Below, piece after piece: positions 16,557 to 25,042 of a stretch of 64,000 nt of DNA. The DNA comes from Solirubrobacterales bacterium (GTDB lineage Bacteria > Actinomycetota > Thermoleophilia > Solirubrobacterales > Solirubrobacteraceae). How positions within the stretch are numbered: position 1 is the first letter of the stretch; every line of letters begins with the position of its first letter. The DNA is taken from contig PKYB01000065.1 of NCBI GenBank assembly GCA_003133565.1, positions 11,739 to 75,738 on the forward strand. The letters are read 5' to 3'. A model generated the notes under the pieces. That model had not been told where the DNA came from. It saw only the letters and a program-made list of their open reading frames with translations, and ran no database searches. Both the position numbers and the translations under genes were made by a program.

Positions 16557-17630
16557 TCAGCCGAAGGCGATAACAGCACCCGTGTGCGCTGAGCGCAGGG
16601 CGGCGTCGATGATCTCCGCTGTGAGCAGGGCGTCGGCGATATCGACGGGAGGAGGTGCACCGTCGAGCAGCAAGGCCGCGATACCGGCGTAGAAGAGCCC
16701 GTAGTCCCCGGCGTAGGTCGGTAGGGCGCGCGACTCGGGGCCGGTGCTGACACGTCCCCATGACTCCATCGGCTCCTCGCCCCAGCCCGGGTCGGTTGGC
16801 AGGCCCTGTGCGATCAGCGCCGCTTCCTGAACGTCCATTCCTGACTTCGTGTAGGCGCCGGCACTTCCCAGCAGCCGAAACCGAGGCCCCTGGTCTGCCG
16901 CAACCGCGCTCGCCCAGAGGTGCACACTTGGCCCGTTCGCGTAGCGCAGAGCGATGAATGCGTCGTCGTTGACCTCGGCGCCAGGACGCCGGCTTGCAAC
17001 CTCCGCGTAGACCGCGTCGGGCCTCCCGAACAGTACGACCGCCTGGTCCACGAGATGGGTCCCGAGATCGTGGACGATGCCCGCCGCGGCGCTCGGTGAG
17101 CTGTCGCGCTTCCAGGCGCGGTCGGGATCGGTGGATACCTGAGGCTGCCAGCGTTCGAACCGCGACTCGAACGCGTGGAGCGTGCCGAGCTCACCAGCGC
17201 CGAGCAGTGACACGACAGTGCGAAAGTCGCCATCCCAGCGCCGGTTGTGGAAAGGCACCACGACGGTGTTGGCCGCTGCAGCGAGCGCGGCGAGGCGTGC
17301 CACCTCCTCAGCGCTTGGTGCGACCGGCTTGTCGACCAGGACTGGCCGGGAGTGCCGCAGCACAGCCTCGGCGAAGCTGACGTGGGTTGCGTTAGGCGTC
17401 GACACGACCACGAGGTCAAGGTCGTCGATCTGGCCCAACAGCTCTTCGAAGCTCGCTAGGACCGCGACGTCGGGATAGCGGGCGAGCGCCTGCCGTTCGC
17501 GTTCGGGGTTCGCGGTCACCACGAAGGCGAGATCGAGACGCGGCTCGGCGGCGATGAACGGCGCATGGAAGACGGACCCGCCAAGGCCATAGCCGACAAG
17601 GCCCACCCGACCAACCGTCCGTTCGCTCAC
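16557..17630 (-). CDS. Gfo/Idh/MocA-family NAD(P)-dependent oxidoreductase
   Basis: 357 residues: a Rossmann fold (VGLVGYGLGGSVFHAPFI), then VDKPVAPS with the catalytic Lys, NRRWDGDF, and the HDLGTHLVDQ motif with the likely catalytic His. Closest in pattern to scyllo-inositol dehydrogenases of the YdgJ/IolX type, so the substrate is probably a polyol or sugar. The ATG at 17630 is at the expected family start. It is monocistronic here, with 250 bases lacking any recognisable gene downstream. Confidence 0.85.
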   Translation of the reverse strand: MSERTVGRVGLVGYGLGGSVFHAPFIAAEPRLDLAFVVTANPERERQALARYPDVAVLASFEELLGQIDDLDLVVVSTPNATHVSFAEAVLRHSRPVLVDKPVAPSAEEVARLAALAAAANTVVVPFHNRRWDGDFRTVVSLLGAGELGTLHAFESRFERWQPQVSTDPDRAWKRDSSPSAAAGIVHDLGTHLVDQAVVLFGRPDAVYAEVASRRPGAEVNDDAFIALRYANGPSVHLWASAVAADQGPRFRLLGSAGAYTKSGMDVQEAALIAQGLPTDPGWGEEPMESWGRVSTGPESRALPTYAGDYGLFYAGIAALLLDGAPPPVDIADALLTAEIIDAALRSAHTGAVIAFG

Positions 17631-17807
17631 GTCTTGACCCGCGTAACGACAACGGATACAAGACGCGCCCTGAGCGCAACCCGTCGGCGAGACAGCAGCG
17701 CCACGCCCCGAGCCGGCACGCGTCCGCTATGCGCGAGTAGCACGGTTCGAAGCCTACGCCGGATCGCGCGCGCACTGGATCTCGGGCTCGGGAGTACGGT
17801 TCGCAAC

Positions 17808-18317
17808 GTGGAGTCGCGTCTTGCGCGCAGGTGCATTGTGGTTGTCGTTCTCGTGTGCGCCGTTGGTTTCGCGGCAGGAGCTTGGGCTTCGACCTCGACA
17901 CTCAAGCGCGTCTCGCCGCCTGGTGGCGGCTACAGCGTCGAGCTCCCGAGCACGTGGCGCTTCGCTAACGCGAGCTACCCCTCAGACCACGCGACGCATC
18001 TCTGGTTCGATCCGGTCAACGCGCTGCGAAAGATGCTGGTCGTGCTCAGCGGCTGCGTCGGGTGCGCAGAGACGGGCGACAAGCCGAACCCGGCGGCCGG
18101 TGTGCCGCCGGGCGCAACGCGTGTGGTGCACCTGGGGGCATCGGAGGATGCGTTCCAGAACTTCACTGACGACGATCCATGGGTCGCTAACGGCATCTCG
18201 ATCGTCACGCGACACAGAGGGCGCATCGATGGCTACGTGAGCGTCGAGCTCTGGTTGCCGCCGAGTCAGCACGCGCTCGCCACCACCATCCTCAACAGTT
18301 TCCGGCTCGCCGATTGA
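17808..18317 (+). CDS. Small secreted protein of unknown function
   Basis: 169 residues. The start ESRLARRCIVVVVLVCAVGF, followed by AAGAWA, is a good Sec signal peptide with likely cleavage after AWA. The mature part has a PsbP/LpqN-like look (GGYSVELPSTWRF) and a CVGC motif. The GTG at 17808 fits the signal peptide and has TACGGT (17795-17800) seven bases upstream, so the transcript may be leaderless. No enzymatic motif recognised. Confidence 0.7.
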   Translation: MESRLARRCIVVVVLVCAVGFAAGAWASTSTLKRVSPPGGGYSVELPSTWRFANASYPSDHATHLWFDPVNALRKMLVVLSGCVGCAETGDKPNPAAGVPPGATRVVHLGASEDAFQNFTDDDPWVANGISIVTRHRGRIDGYVSVELWLPPSQHALATTILNSFRLAD

Positions 18318-18423
18318 ACGTCGCCGGCGTCAGCAGCTCTTCAGCGGGCCCGCCTGATTCCTGCGAGCGAAACGATCGAAGGCGGAAGCGCCCGCGTATA
18401 TTTCGCTCGATGGGGCCGGGCTC

Positions 18424-19422
18424 GTGAACCTGCGTCGGCTCGGGACGGGCGGTCCCGAGGTCGCGGCGCTGGGCCTCGGCTGCATGGGGATGTCGGGCGC
18501 CTACGGGCCCGCCGACCGTGGCGAGGCGATCGCCACAATTCACGACGCCCTCGAGGCCGGCGTCAGGCTGCTCGATACCGGCGACTTCTATGGCATGGGC
18601 CACAACGAGCTGCTGATCGCCGAAGCGCTCCGCGGGCGGCCCCGTGAGGACTACCTGCTGAGTGTCAAGTTCGGGGGGCGGCGCGGTCCCGACGGTGCGT
18701 TCATCGGCTTTGACGCGAGTCCCGCGGGGCTCAAGACAGCGCTGGCCTACTCGCTCGTGCGGCTCGGTGTCGAGCATGTCGACATCTATCGTCCGTCGCG
18801 GCTTGATCCGCAGGTGCCGATCGAGGAGACCGTCGGCGCAATCGCGGAGCTGGTCCAGGCCGGCTACGTGCGCCAGGTCGGGCTCTCGGAGGTCGGGGCC
18901 GAGACGATCCGCAGGGCGGCGGCCGTCCATCCGATCTGCGATCTGCAGATCGAGTACTCGCTGATCTCGCGCGGGATCGAGGCGGCGATCCTGCCGGCGT
19001 GTCGCGAGCTCGGGATCGCCATCACCGCCTATGGCGTTCTGAGCCGCGGCTTGATCAGCGGCCACTTCGCCGCCGACCGCGAGCTCGCGCCGGGCGATTT
19101 TCGCACGCACGCTCCGCGCTTTGATCCGGCCAACCTCGCGCACAACCTGACGCTGGTCGACGCGCTGCGCGTGATCGCCGATGCGAAGGGGGCGAGCGTC
19201 GCGCAGGTCGCGATCGCCTGGGTGCTCGCGAAGGGGGAGGACATCGTCGCGCTCGTCGGCTCGAGTACGCCGGCGCGGCTCCTCGAGGCGCTCGGAAGTC
19301 TCGAGGTGAAGCTGAGCGCCGATGACATCGCGGAGCTCGAGCGTGCCGTCCCGGCCACTGCGGTGCTGGGGGATCGCTACCCGGCTTTGGGGATGGCGAG
19401 CCTCGACAGCGAGCGTGCCTGA
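18424..19422 (+). CDS. Aldo/keto reductase
   Basis: 332 residues, a TIM-barrel NADPH-dependent reductase. Conserved [20 protein letters not shown] (Asp and Tyr of the tetrad), SVKFGGRRG (Lys) and C-terminal VGSSTPARL for NADPH. The tetrad His position reads YRPSRLDP instead of YYQHRVDP as in the other aldo/keto reductase here (47290-48282), so His is replaced by Ser. The GTG start at 18424 has TATATT at 18397-18402 as a likely -10. Confidence 0.88.
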   Translation: MNLRRLGTGGPEVAALGLGCMGMSGAYGPADRGEAIATIHDALEAGVRLLDTGDFYGMGHNELLIAEALRGRPREDYLLSVKFGGRRGPDGAFIGFDASPAGLKTALAYSLVRLGVEHVDIYRPSRLDPQVPIEETVGAIAELVQAGYVRQVGLSEVGAETIRRAAAVHPICDLQIEYSLISRGIEAAILPACRELGIAITAYGVLSRGLISGHFAADRELAPGDFRTHAPRFDPANLAHNLTLVDALRVIADAKGASVAQVAIAWVLAKGEDIVALVGSSTPARLLEALGSLEVKLSADDIAELERAVPATAVLGDRYPALGMASLDSERA

Positions 19423-19543
19423 TCGGCTTCGCCGTGAAGAGCCCGCCAGCGACCCACACAGACCGCCGCAAAATCCCACCGATGCTCGCCGCGGGGACGC
19501 CGAGGGTCTAGGCTGCGTTCCAGATACGGCCTGAGGAGGAGCC

Positions 19544-20908
19544 ATGAGTGAGGAGACGGTCAAGTATCTGCTGTCTGAGCGGGAGATCCCGACGCATTGG
19601 ATCAACCTCCTGCCGGACCTGCCGGGCGAGCTGCTGCCGCCCCTGAACCCGGGGACGCTCGCGCCCGCCGGGCCGGATGACCTGACGCCGATCTTTCCGA
19701 TGGGGTTGATCCTCCAAGAGGTCTCGGGTGAGCCGCAGGTCGAGATTCCGGAGGAGGTCCGCGAGGCCTACAAGCTGTGGCGCCCGACGCCGCTGTTTCG
19801 CGCGCGTCGCCTGGAGCGTGAGCTCGACACGCCGGCGCATATCTACTTCAAGTACGAGGGTGTCTCGCCGGCCGGCTCGCACAAGCCGAACACCGCCGTC
19901 GCGCAGGCCTATGAAAACGCGCAGGCCGGCGTCAAGCGCCTCGCCACGGAGACTGGCGCGGGGCAGTGGGGCTCGGCGCTCGCGTTCGCGTGCTCGCTCT
20001 TCGGGTTGGAGTGTGAGGTGTTCATGGTCGGCTCGAGCTATGACCAGAAGCCCTACCGCCGCTCGATGATGGAGACCTGGGGCGCGACCGTCCACCGCTC
20101 GCCGAGCACGCTGACGGAATCCGGGCGCAGCCAGCAGCAGCACCCGACCGGATCGCTTGGGATCGCGATCTCCGAGGCGGTCGAGGTCGCCGCTTCGCGT
20201 GATGACACCAACTACTCGCTCGGCTCGGTGCTCAACCACGTCTGCCTGCACCAGACGGTGATCGGCCAGGAGGCGATGGCGCAAATGGCGATGGCGGGCG
20301 AGGAGCCTGATGTGATCATCGGTTGTGTCGGTGGCGGCTCGAACTTCGCCGGGTTGACCTTTCCGTTCGTGCGTCGCGTCCTGCGTGGCGAGGCCAAGAC
20401 GCGCTTCCTCGCCGTCGAGCCGGCTGCCTGCCCGACGCTCACGCGCGGGGTCTACCGCTACGACTTCGGCGACACCGTCGGCCTGACGCCGCTAATGGCG
20501 ATGTACACGCTCGGTCATGACTTCGTGCCGGCGCCGGTGCACGCGGGAGGACTGCGCTACCACGGCGACTCGCCGATGCTCTGCGGGCTCGTGCGCGCGG
20601 GGGTCGTCGAGGCGCGGGCTTACCGCCAGAACGAGACGTTCGAGGCGGCGGTGCGCTTTGCGCGCAGCGAGGGGATCATCCCCGCACCCGAGCCGGCGCA
20701 CGCGATCCGGGCGATGATCGACGAGGCCGAGGCGGCGCGCGAAGCGGGCGAGGCGCGAGTGATCCTGTTCGGTCTCTGCGGGCACGGCAACTTCGACCTG
20801 TCCGCGTACGACGCCTACCTCGCCGGCGAGCTCGAGGACATCGAGTTCTCTGAGCAGGAGATGAACGCCGCGCTCGCACGGCTGCCGGAGGCGCCGGCGA
20901 TCGCTTGA
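19544..20908 (+). CDS. trpB: TrpB2-type tryptophan synthase beta-chain-like PLP enzyme
   Basis: 454 residues, longer than TrpB1, with the TrpB2 N-terminal extension ([12 protein letters not shown]). PLP-binding Lys in AGSHKPNTA, phosphate loop [11 protein letters not shown], and [12 protein letters not shown] near the end. TrpB2 proteins condense indole, or possibly phosphoserine-derived intermediates, with serine. No trpA or other trp gene is nearby, so it may act in indole salvage (inference). ATG 19544 has GAGGAGG upstream and a -10 TAGGCT at 19509-19514. Confidence 0.9.
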   Translation: MSEETVKYLLSEREIPTHWINLLPDLPGELLPPLNPGTLAPAGPDDLTPIFPMGLILQEVSGEPQVEIPEEVREAYKLWRPTPLFRARRLERELDTPAHIYFKYEGVSPAGSHKPNTAVAQAYENAQAGVKRLATETGAGQWGSALAFACSLFGLECEVFMVGSSYDQKPYRRSMMETWGATVHRSPSTLTESGRSQQQHPTGSLGIAISEAVEVAASRDDTNYSLGSVLNHVCLHQTVIGQEAMAQMAMAGEEPDVIIGCVGGGSNFAGLTFPFVRRVLRGEAKTRFLAVEPAACPTLTRGVYRYDFGDTVGLTPLMAMYTLGHDFVPAPVHAGGLRYHGDSPMLCGLVRAGVVEARAYRQNETFEAAVRFARSEGIIPAPEPAHAIRAMIDEAEAAREAGEARVILFGLCGHGNFDLSAYDAYLAGELEDIEFSEQEMNAALARLPEAPAIA

Positions 20909-20926
20909 CGCCGGCGATCGCTTGAC
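20893..20926 (+). repeat. 17-bp perfect tandem duplication across the trpB stop
   Basis: GCCGGCGATCGCTTGAC occurs twice back to back. The first copy contains the trpB2 stop codon, so the second is untranslated. It probably arose by replication slippage. Confidence 0.9.
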
Positions 20927-20944
20927 CCAGAGAGAGGAGATCTG

Positions 20945-21235
20945 ATGTCAGTTGCAGTGCTCGTAGAGGTCGAGGGCACCGGGATCGAAACCTACGACGC
21001 CACGAATGCCGCGATGGGAGGACTGTCGGAGAATCCGCCCGACGGCCTGCTGGCTCATATGGCTGCGGCGAGCGAGAGCGGGGGCTACTTCGTTCTCAAT
21101 GTGTTTCAGTCATTGGCTGCATGGGAGAGCTTTCGCGACGGGCGCCGTGCAGTGGCGCTCCGGGAGACGATGCCGGAGGGACTTGCGCCGCCAAAGGTCT
21201 CGATCTGGGAGTTGCACGCGTTTAGTGCCTTCTGA
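20945..21235 (+). CDS. Small dimeric alpha/beta-barrel (ABM-like) protein
   Basis: 96 residues. The pattern YDATNAAMG, then PPDGLLAHMAA, GGYFVLNVFQSLAAWESF and VSIWELHAF is that of small ferredoxin-like barrel proteins related to antibiotic-biosynthesis monooxygenases. No cofactor site visible. AGAGAGGAGA precedes the ATG. It lies 36 bases after trpB2 and is probably co-transcribed; a functional link is unproven. Confidence 0.7.
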   Translation: MSVAVLVEVEGTGIETYDATNAAMGGLSENPPDGLLAHMAAASESGGYFVLNVFQSLAAWESFRDGRRAVALRETMPEGLAPPKVSIWELHAFSAF

Positions 21236-21247
21236 GCCCGAGCGATC

Positions 21248-21296
21248 TGCCCCGCGTGGTTACCTCGTCCGCCGGCGATGAGTGCCGGGCGGGGCA
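21248..21296. terminator. Long-loop hairpin between convergent genes
   Basis: TGCCCCGC (21248-21255) pairs with GCGGGGCA (21289-21296) across a 33-base loop, between the ABM-like gene and the convergent phosphoesterase gene. Confidence 0.4.
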
Positions 21297-21333
21297 AATA
21301 GCGGCTTGATGCGTTGGGTCAGCTGGGGGGCAG

Positions 21334-22095
21334 TCAGTTGCCGCCCGTGGCTTGGCCTTCGAAGAGGTCGGCGACCTCGTCGGCGTTCATCGGCTCGAGC
21401 AGGCTCTCGCGGAGCATCTCGTCGACATCCGGGAGGCCCCCGGCGCGCAGCTCCTTCAGGCCCTCGTCGAGGTCGTACTCGGTGCGGTGCAACTCGACGG
21501 TCGGACCCAGGAGCGCCCAGTATGCGCCGACCGTTCCCTCGTAGGGCATTCCGACGCTGCCGGCGTTGATCACCCTCCAGCCGTTGACGCGGCGATCGAA
21601 TTGCCGGTGGGTGTGACCACAAACCACGACGGGCTCGCTGACGCCGTCCAGCATGTCTCGGAGACGCGGTTCCGGTGTGGCGGTCGTGATCATCTCGGCG
21701 TCGCTACGCGGCGAGCCATGGCAGAAGAGCGTCGTGCCAAGGCCGTCGATGTCCAGAACCACGTCCGGCGCAAAGCCAGCGAGAAAGCGGGGCTGGGGCT
21801 CCGAGATCTGTCCGGCCGAATACGAGGCCGCACGCATCGACGGGTCTTGCTCTGCGTCGAGATCGCGCCGTCCCTGATCGTATGCCGCGACGACCTCGCG
21901 ATCAGCGTTGCTGCTGACAAAGCGCGCGCCGTCGCCGAGTGCCATCAGCTGCGTGACGGTCTCCGCGGGCAGCGGACCGGCGGCAACATCACCCCCGACC
22001 ACGACCATGCCGACGCCCTCACGCGCGACATCGGCCAACACGGCGCGGAGCGCCGGAAGGTTCCCGTGAATGTCGTAAAGCGCCGCTACGCGCAT
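21334..22095 (-). CDS. Metallophosphoesterase (calcineurin-like, YfcE/MJ0936 type)
   Basis: 253 residues with the metal-binding series YDIHGN, GGDVAAGPL, SSNADRE, FCHGSPRSD and CGHTHRQFDR. A dinuclear-metal phosphodiesterase. The ATG at 22095 (MRVAALYDIHGNLPAL) lies seven bases after the stop of the NUDIX gene, so the two form an operon and both may act on nucleotide-derived phosphates. Confidence 0.9.
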   Translation of the reverse strand: MRVAALYDIHGNLPALRAVLADVAREGVGMVVVGGDVAAGPLPAETVTQLMALGDGARFVSSNADREVVAAYDQGRRDLDAEQDPSMRAASYSAGQISEPQPRFLAGFAPDVVLDIDGLGTTLFCHGSPRSDAEMITTATPEPRLRDMLDGVSEPVVVCGHTHRQFDRRVNGWRVINAGSVGMPYEGTVGAYWALLGPTVELHRTEYDLDEGLKELRAGGLPDVDEMLRESLLEPMNADEVADLFEGQATGGN

Positions 22096-22102
22096 TCGAG
22101 CC

Positions 22103-22732
22103 TCAGTCGAATTCAGTGGGGAGCGACGGGTTGTTGTGATGCGCGAAGACGCGTTCGATCTGCTGGGCAGTCGTGCGGCCGGTTGAGAGGGCGGGGAGCT
22201 TGTCGGCTGGGAAGAACTCGACGCCGTCGGTTTCGTCTGAGGCATGCGGGACAGCGTCGCCGATCAACTCGCAGGCAAATATCGCCTTGTAGATGCATTC
22301 GATGTGCGGCGGGTAGTTGCGACGAGCGCGATCGTAGAGCGCGATCAGCTTCGTCGCTCGAACGTCAACGCCGGCCTCCTCACGGGTTTCTCGAGCTGCC
22401 GCTTCGCTCGGAGACTCTCCCGGGTCGGCCCACCCGCCGGGAAGTGTCCAGCCGCCGTCCGCAACCTCACGGACAAGAAGGATGCGCTCAGAGACGACGA
22501 TCGCGGCCCGCACGTCGACCTTCGGCGTCGGGTGACCAGACCCAGCCGCGAAGAGCCCTTCGATGATGTCCGGGTCTGCGTCGCTGTTTGCTGCGGCGAG
22601 TTCTGCCGCGATCCGCCGCACCTCCCGGTAGCGGTCGCGATCGTAATCGTCGGTCGCGTAATTTAGGCCGGACTGCGCGATCGTTTGCAAGGACCGCACC
22701 CACGCCAGCCATCTCGGTTCGGAAGACGCCAC
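22103..22732 (-). CDS. NUDIX hydrolase with Nudix N-terminal domain
   Basis: 209 residues from GTG 22732. Residues 3-60 are the Nudix_N helical domain (RWLAWVRSLQTIAQSGLNY). The Nudix box lies in GWADPGESPSEAAARETREE with the following EAGV. Bacterial relatives such as B. subtilis YjhB have the same two-domain layout and about the same length. An in-frame extension to 22903 would overlap the divergent gene and is basic and low-complexity, so it was not used. Likely acts on ADP-ribose or a CDP-alcohol. Confidence 0.82.
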   Translation of the reverse strand: MASSEPRWLAWVRSLQTIAQSGLNYATDDYDRDRYREVRRIAAELAAANSDADPDIIEGLFAAGSGHPTPKVDVRAAIVVSERILLVREVADGGWTLPGGWADPGESPSEAAARETREEAGVDVRATKLIALYDRARRNYPPHIECIYKAIFACELIGDAVPHASDETDGVEFFPADKLPALSTGRTTAQQIERVFAHHNNPSLPTEFD

Positions 22733-22869
22733 AAGCTCAGCTTGACGAATCTCGACGCCAGCCAGCTCGGCGGCTGCTGGAAGCCTCGCCACCGCCAACC
22801 ACACGGCCGTGAGCCGCGGCGGGCGATAGCCGCGCCGGGCGGCTGGTTGACGACGCGTACGATGTGAAT

Positions 22870-23289
22870 ATGGTGCCGGCCTCAAAGGTTCCGAGGTGGG
22901 CACGCTTGGCGCAACGCACGCTCAGGCATCCTGCCGACCGCACGCCGGGGCCCGAGCGTGGCCGTTTTGAGCGACTGGCGGAATCCGGTTCTTTTCTTGC
23001 TGGCTCGCCACTCTTCTTTGCGGTCTGTCTGGTTGTGATCTTGGTCTGGGCGATCGGGTTGATCGTGGGAGCGAGCGATCGTTTCGAGATCGCGGCGAGT
23101 GGTCTGGTTTCGGTACTCACGCTCGTGCTTGTGGCGTTGCTCAAGAACGCCGAGCTTCGGTCTGAGCGCGCGATCCAGCAGAAGCTCGATGCGATCGCGA
23201 GTTCGTTGCTGCAGGACAAGCGTGGCGGCGACGAGGCGGCCTCCGAACGTGACCTCGAACAGGCCATCGGCGTTCACGAGGAGATCTGA
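22870..23289 (+). CDS. Low-affinity iron permease-like small membrane protein
   Basis: 139 residues. FERLAESGSFLAGSPLFF leads into two membrane helices, then KNAELRSERAIQQKLDAI, the pattern of the bacterial iron_permease (PF04120) family. Iron transport is not proved for bacterial members. ATG 22870 lies six bases after TACGAT (22858-22863), suggesting a leaderless mRNA; GTG 22864 is an alternative. Confidence 0.78.
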   Translation: MVPASKVPRWARLAQRTLRHPADRTPGPERGRFERLAESGSFLAGSPLFFAVCLVVILVWAIGLIVGASDRFEIAASGLVSVLTLVLVALLKNAELRSERAIQQKLDAIASSLLQDKRGGDEAASERDLEQAIGVHEEI

Positions 23290-23299
23290 CGACGACCTC

Positions 23300-24178
23300 C
23301 TAGACGCCGCTGGCTGACGCGTTCTCGCTACGCAGGTAGTCGACGGCGGCGAGGTCATCGTTGCCGTGTCCAGCGGCGACGGTGCGCTCGAGTCGGTCGT
23401 GGACGACCTGAAGGAGGGGACTTGGGGCAGTCAGCTCCGCTGCCAGATCGATGTCCTTCAACGCGAGTTGCACAGCGAATCCGGCCGAGTAGCTACCGGC
23501 GTCCATCGAGGTGATCTTCTGCAGCTCGTAGGGCATGGCCAACGGGCCGTCCTCGAGCGCCGTCACGAATGTCGCGTGGTCGATTCCGAGCGCGTCACAC
23601 AGTGCGAGCACGTCGCTCATCGCGACAGTCGCCGCTGTCATCCAAGCATTGACCGCGAGTTTGAGAGAACTGCCCTCGACCCCGGTTCCGGCATAGAGCA
23701 CCGCGGACCCGAGAGCGTCAAGCACAGGACGTGCACGGTCGAGCGCGCCATCATCGCCGGCGACCAGCCAAACGAGCTTTCCCTCGTGGGCCGGCGTTGT
23801 GCTGCCGGAGACCGGCGCGTCGAGATAGGCGACGCCGTGGTCCCCAGCCAGGGCGGCGAGAGCGCGGGCGCTGCGCGGGCCGACGGTGCTCGCCTGCACC
23901 CAAACCGCATCCTTTCCGACCTCGGCGATCGCATCGGCCATCACCGCGGCGACGGCGTCGCCGTCGCGAAGCACCGTGATCACAACCGACGCATCGCTGA
24001 CCGCCTCAGTCGCCGTGGCGACCGCCGTAACGCCCCGCGCCTGCGCCGCAGCCGCGAGAGCTCGCTCCGGCGTGCGGTTCCACAACCGAACCGCGTGGCC
24101 TGTTTCGCCGAGCCGAGCCGCCATCGCCGCGCCGAGCGCACCCGCTCCAAGGACGGCTGTAACGCGACTGTCAGACAC
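23300..24178 (-). CDS. 3-hydroxyisobutyrate-dehydrogenase-family oxidoreductase
   Basis: 292 residues: Rossmann GxGxxG in VLGAGALGAAMA, the substrate-site motif DAPVSGSTTPA, GSSLKLAVNAWM with the catalytic Lys, and the C-terminal all-helical domain ending in KDIDLA. Beta-hydroxyacid dehydrogenases of this kind reduce or oxidise small hydroxyacids or imines. GTG 24178 is taken because the Rossmann strand begins four residues later. It starts 55 bases from the divergent methyltransferase gene. Confidence 0.87.
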   Translation of the reverse strand: MSDSRVTAVLGAGALGAAMAARLGETGHAVRLWNRTPERALAAAAQARGVTAVATATEAVSDASVVITVLRDGDAVAAVMADAIAEVGKDAVWVQASTVGPRSARALAALAGDHGVAYLDAPVSGSTTPAHEGKLVWLVAGDDGALDRARPVLDALGSAVLYAGTGVEGSSLKLAVNAWMTAATVAMSDVLALCDALGIDHATFVTALEDGPLAMPYELQKITSMDAGSYSAGFAVQLALKDIDLAAELTAPSPLLQVVHDRLERTVAAGHGNDDLAAVDYLRSENASASGV

Positions 24179-24233
24179 GAACGGTGAGGTTACCCGTACC
24201 CGCTCGAGACGAAGGGCTGGATAGCATCGGAGT

Positions 24234-25016
24234 GTGCGGCGCATGCCTGCTGGGGACGTTGACTACGAGGCCTACGGTCACGGCTACGCCGTTCAGCGCC
24301 GCGGCGATCCACGCATCGCTGACGCCATACACGCCGCGCTCGGATCTGCCCGCACGGTCTTGAACGTCGGTGCGGGTACTGGCTCCTACGAGCCGGAGGA
24401 CCGCCACGTGGTCGCTGTCGAGCCGTCGGCGGCGATGCGTGCGCAACGCCCGGCCGAGCGTGTTCCAGCGATCAACGCGACTGCCGAGGACCTGCCGTTC
24501 GACGCCGGCGTGTTCGATGCCGCGATGGCCACGGTAACCGTGCACCAATGGTCCGATCTAAGTCAAGGGTTGGCAGAGCTGCGCCGTGTGACGCGGGGAC
24601 CAATCGTGATCTTGACCTTCGACCCAGACACTCTGGATCGTTTCTGGCTAGCCGACTACGCGCCCGAGGTCATCGCGGCAGAGCGGCGGCGTCAACCGCC
24701 AATAAGGGAGCTTGTGAGCAGGCTTGGGTCGGCCACCGAGGTACGGTCGATACCCGTGCCCGCGGACTGCCTCGACGGCTTCAAGGAGGCTTATTACGCG
24801 CGACCCGAGTGTTTCCTCGACGAAGCCGTCCGCCGATCGCAGTCCTCCTGGAGTTTTGTAGAACCGGCAGTACAGGCACGCGCCCTGGCTCGCCTCAATG
24901 CTGACCTCGCGTCTGGTGCCTGGGACGAACGCTACGGCGCGCTAAGAACCCAACCTGAGCTCGACGGCTCCCTGCGGCTCGTCGTCGCGCCACCCGGAGC
25001 ACGGGCGCAGCAGTAG
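24234..25016 (+). CDS. Class I SAM-dependent methyltransferase
   Basis: 260 residues. Motif I NVGAGTGSYEP, acidic end of strand 2 in VAVEPS, INATAEDLPFDAGVFDAA for motif II-III, and VHQW. The substrate is not evident. TAGCAT (24222-24227) ends six bases before GTG 24234; ATG 24243 is the other candidate start. Confidence 0.85.
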   Translation: MRRMPAGDVDYEAYGHGYAVQRRGDPRIADAIHAALGSARTVLNVGAGTGSYEPEDRHVVAVEPSAAMRAQRPAERVPAINATAEDLPFDAGVFDAAMATVTVHQWSDLSQGLAELRRVTRGPIVILTFDPDTLDRFWLADYAPEVIAAERRRQPPIRELVSRLGSATEVRSIPVPADCLDGFKEAYYARPECFLDEAVRRSQSSWSFVEPAVQARALARLNADLASGAWDERYGALRTQPELDGSLRLVVAPPGARAQQ

Positions 25017-25042
25017 CGGCAGCGCCGTGGTGTACTGGAGTT

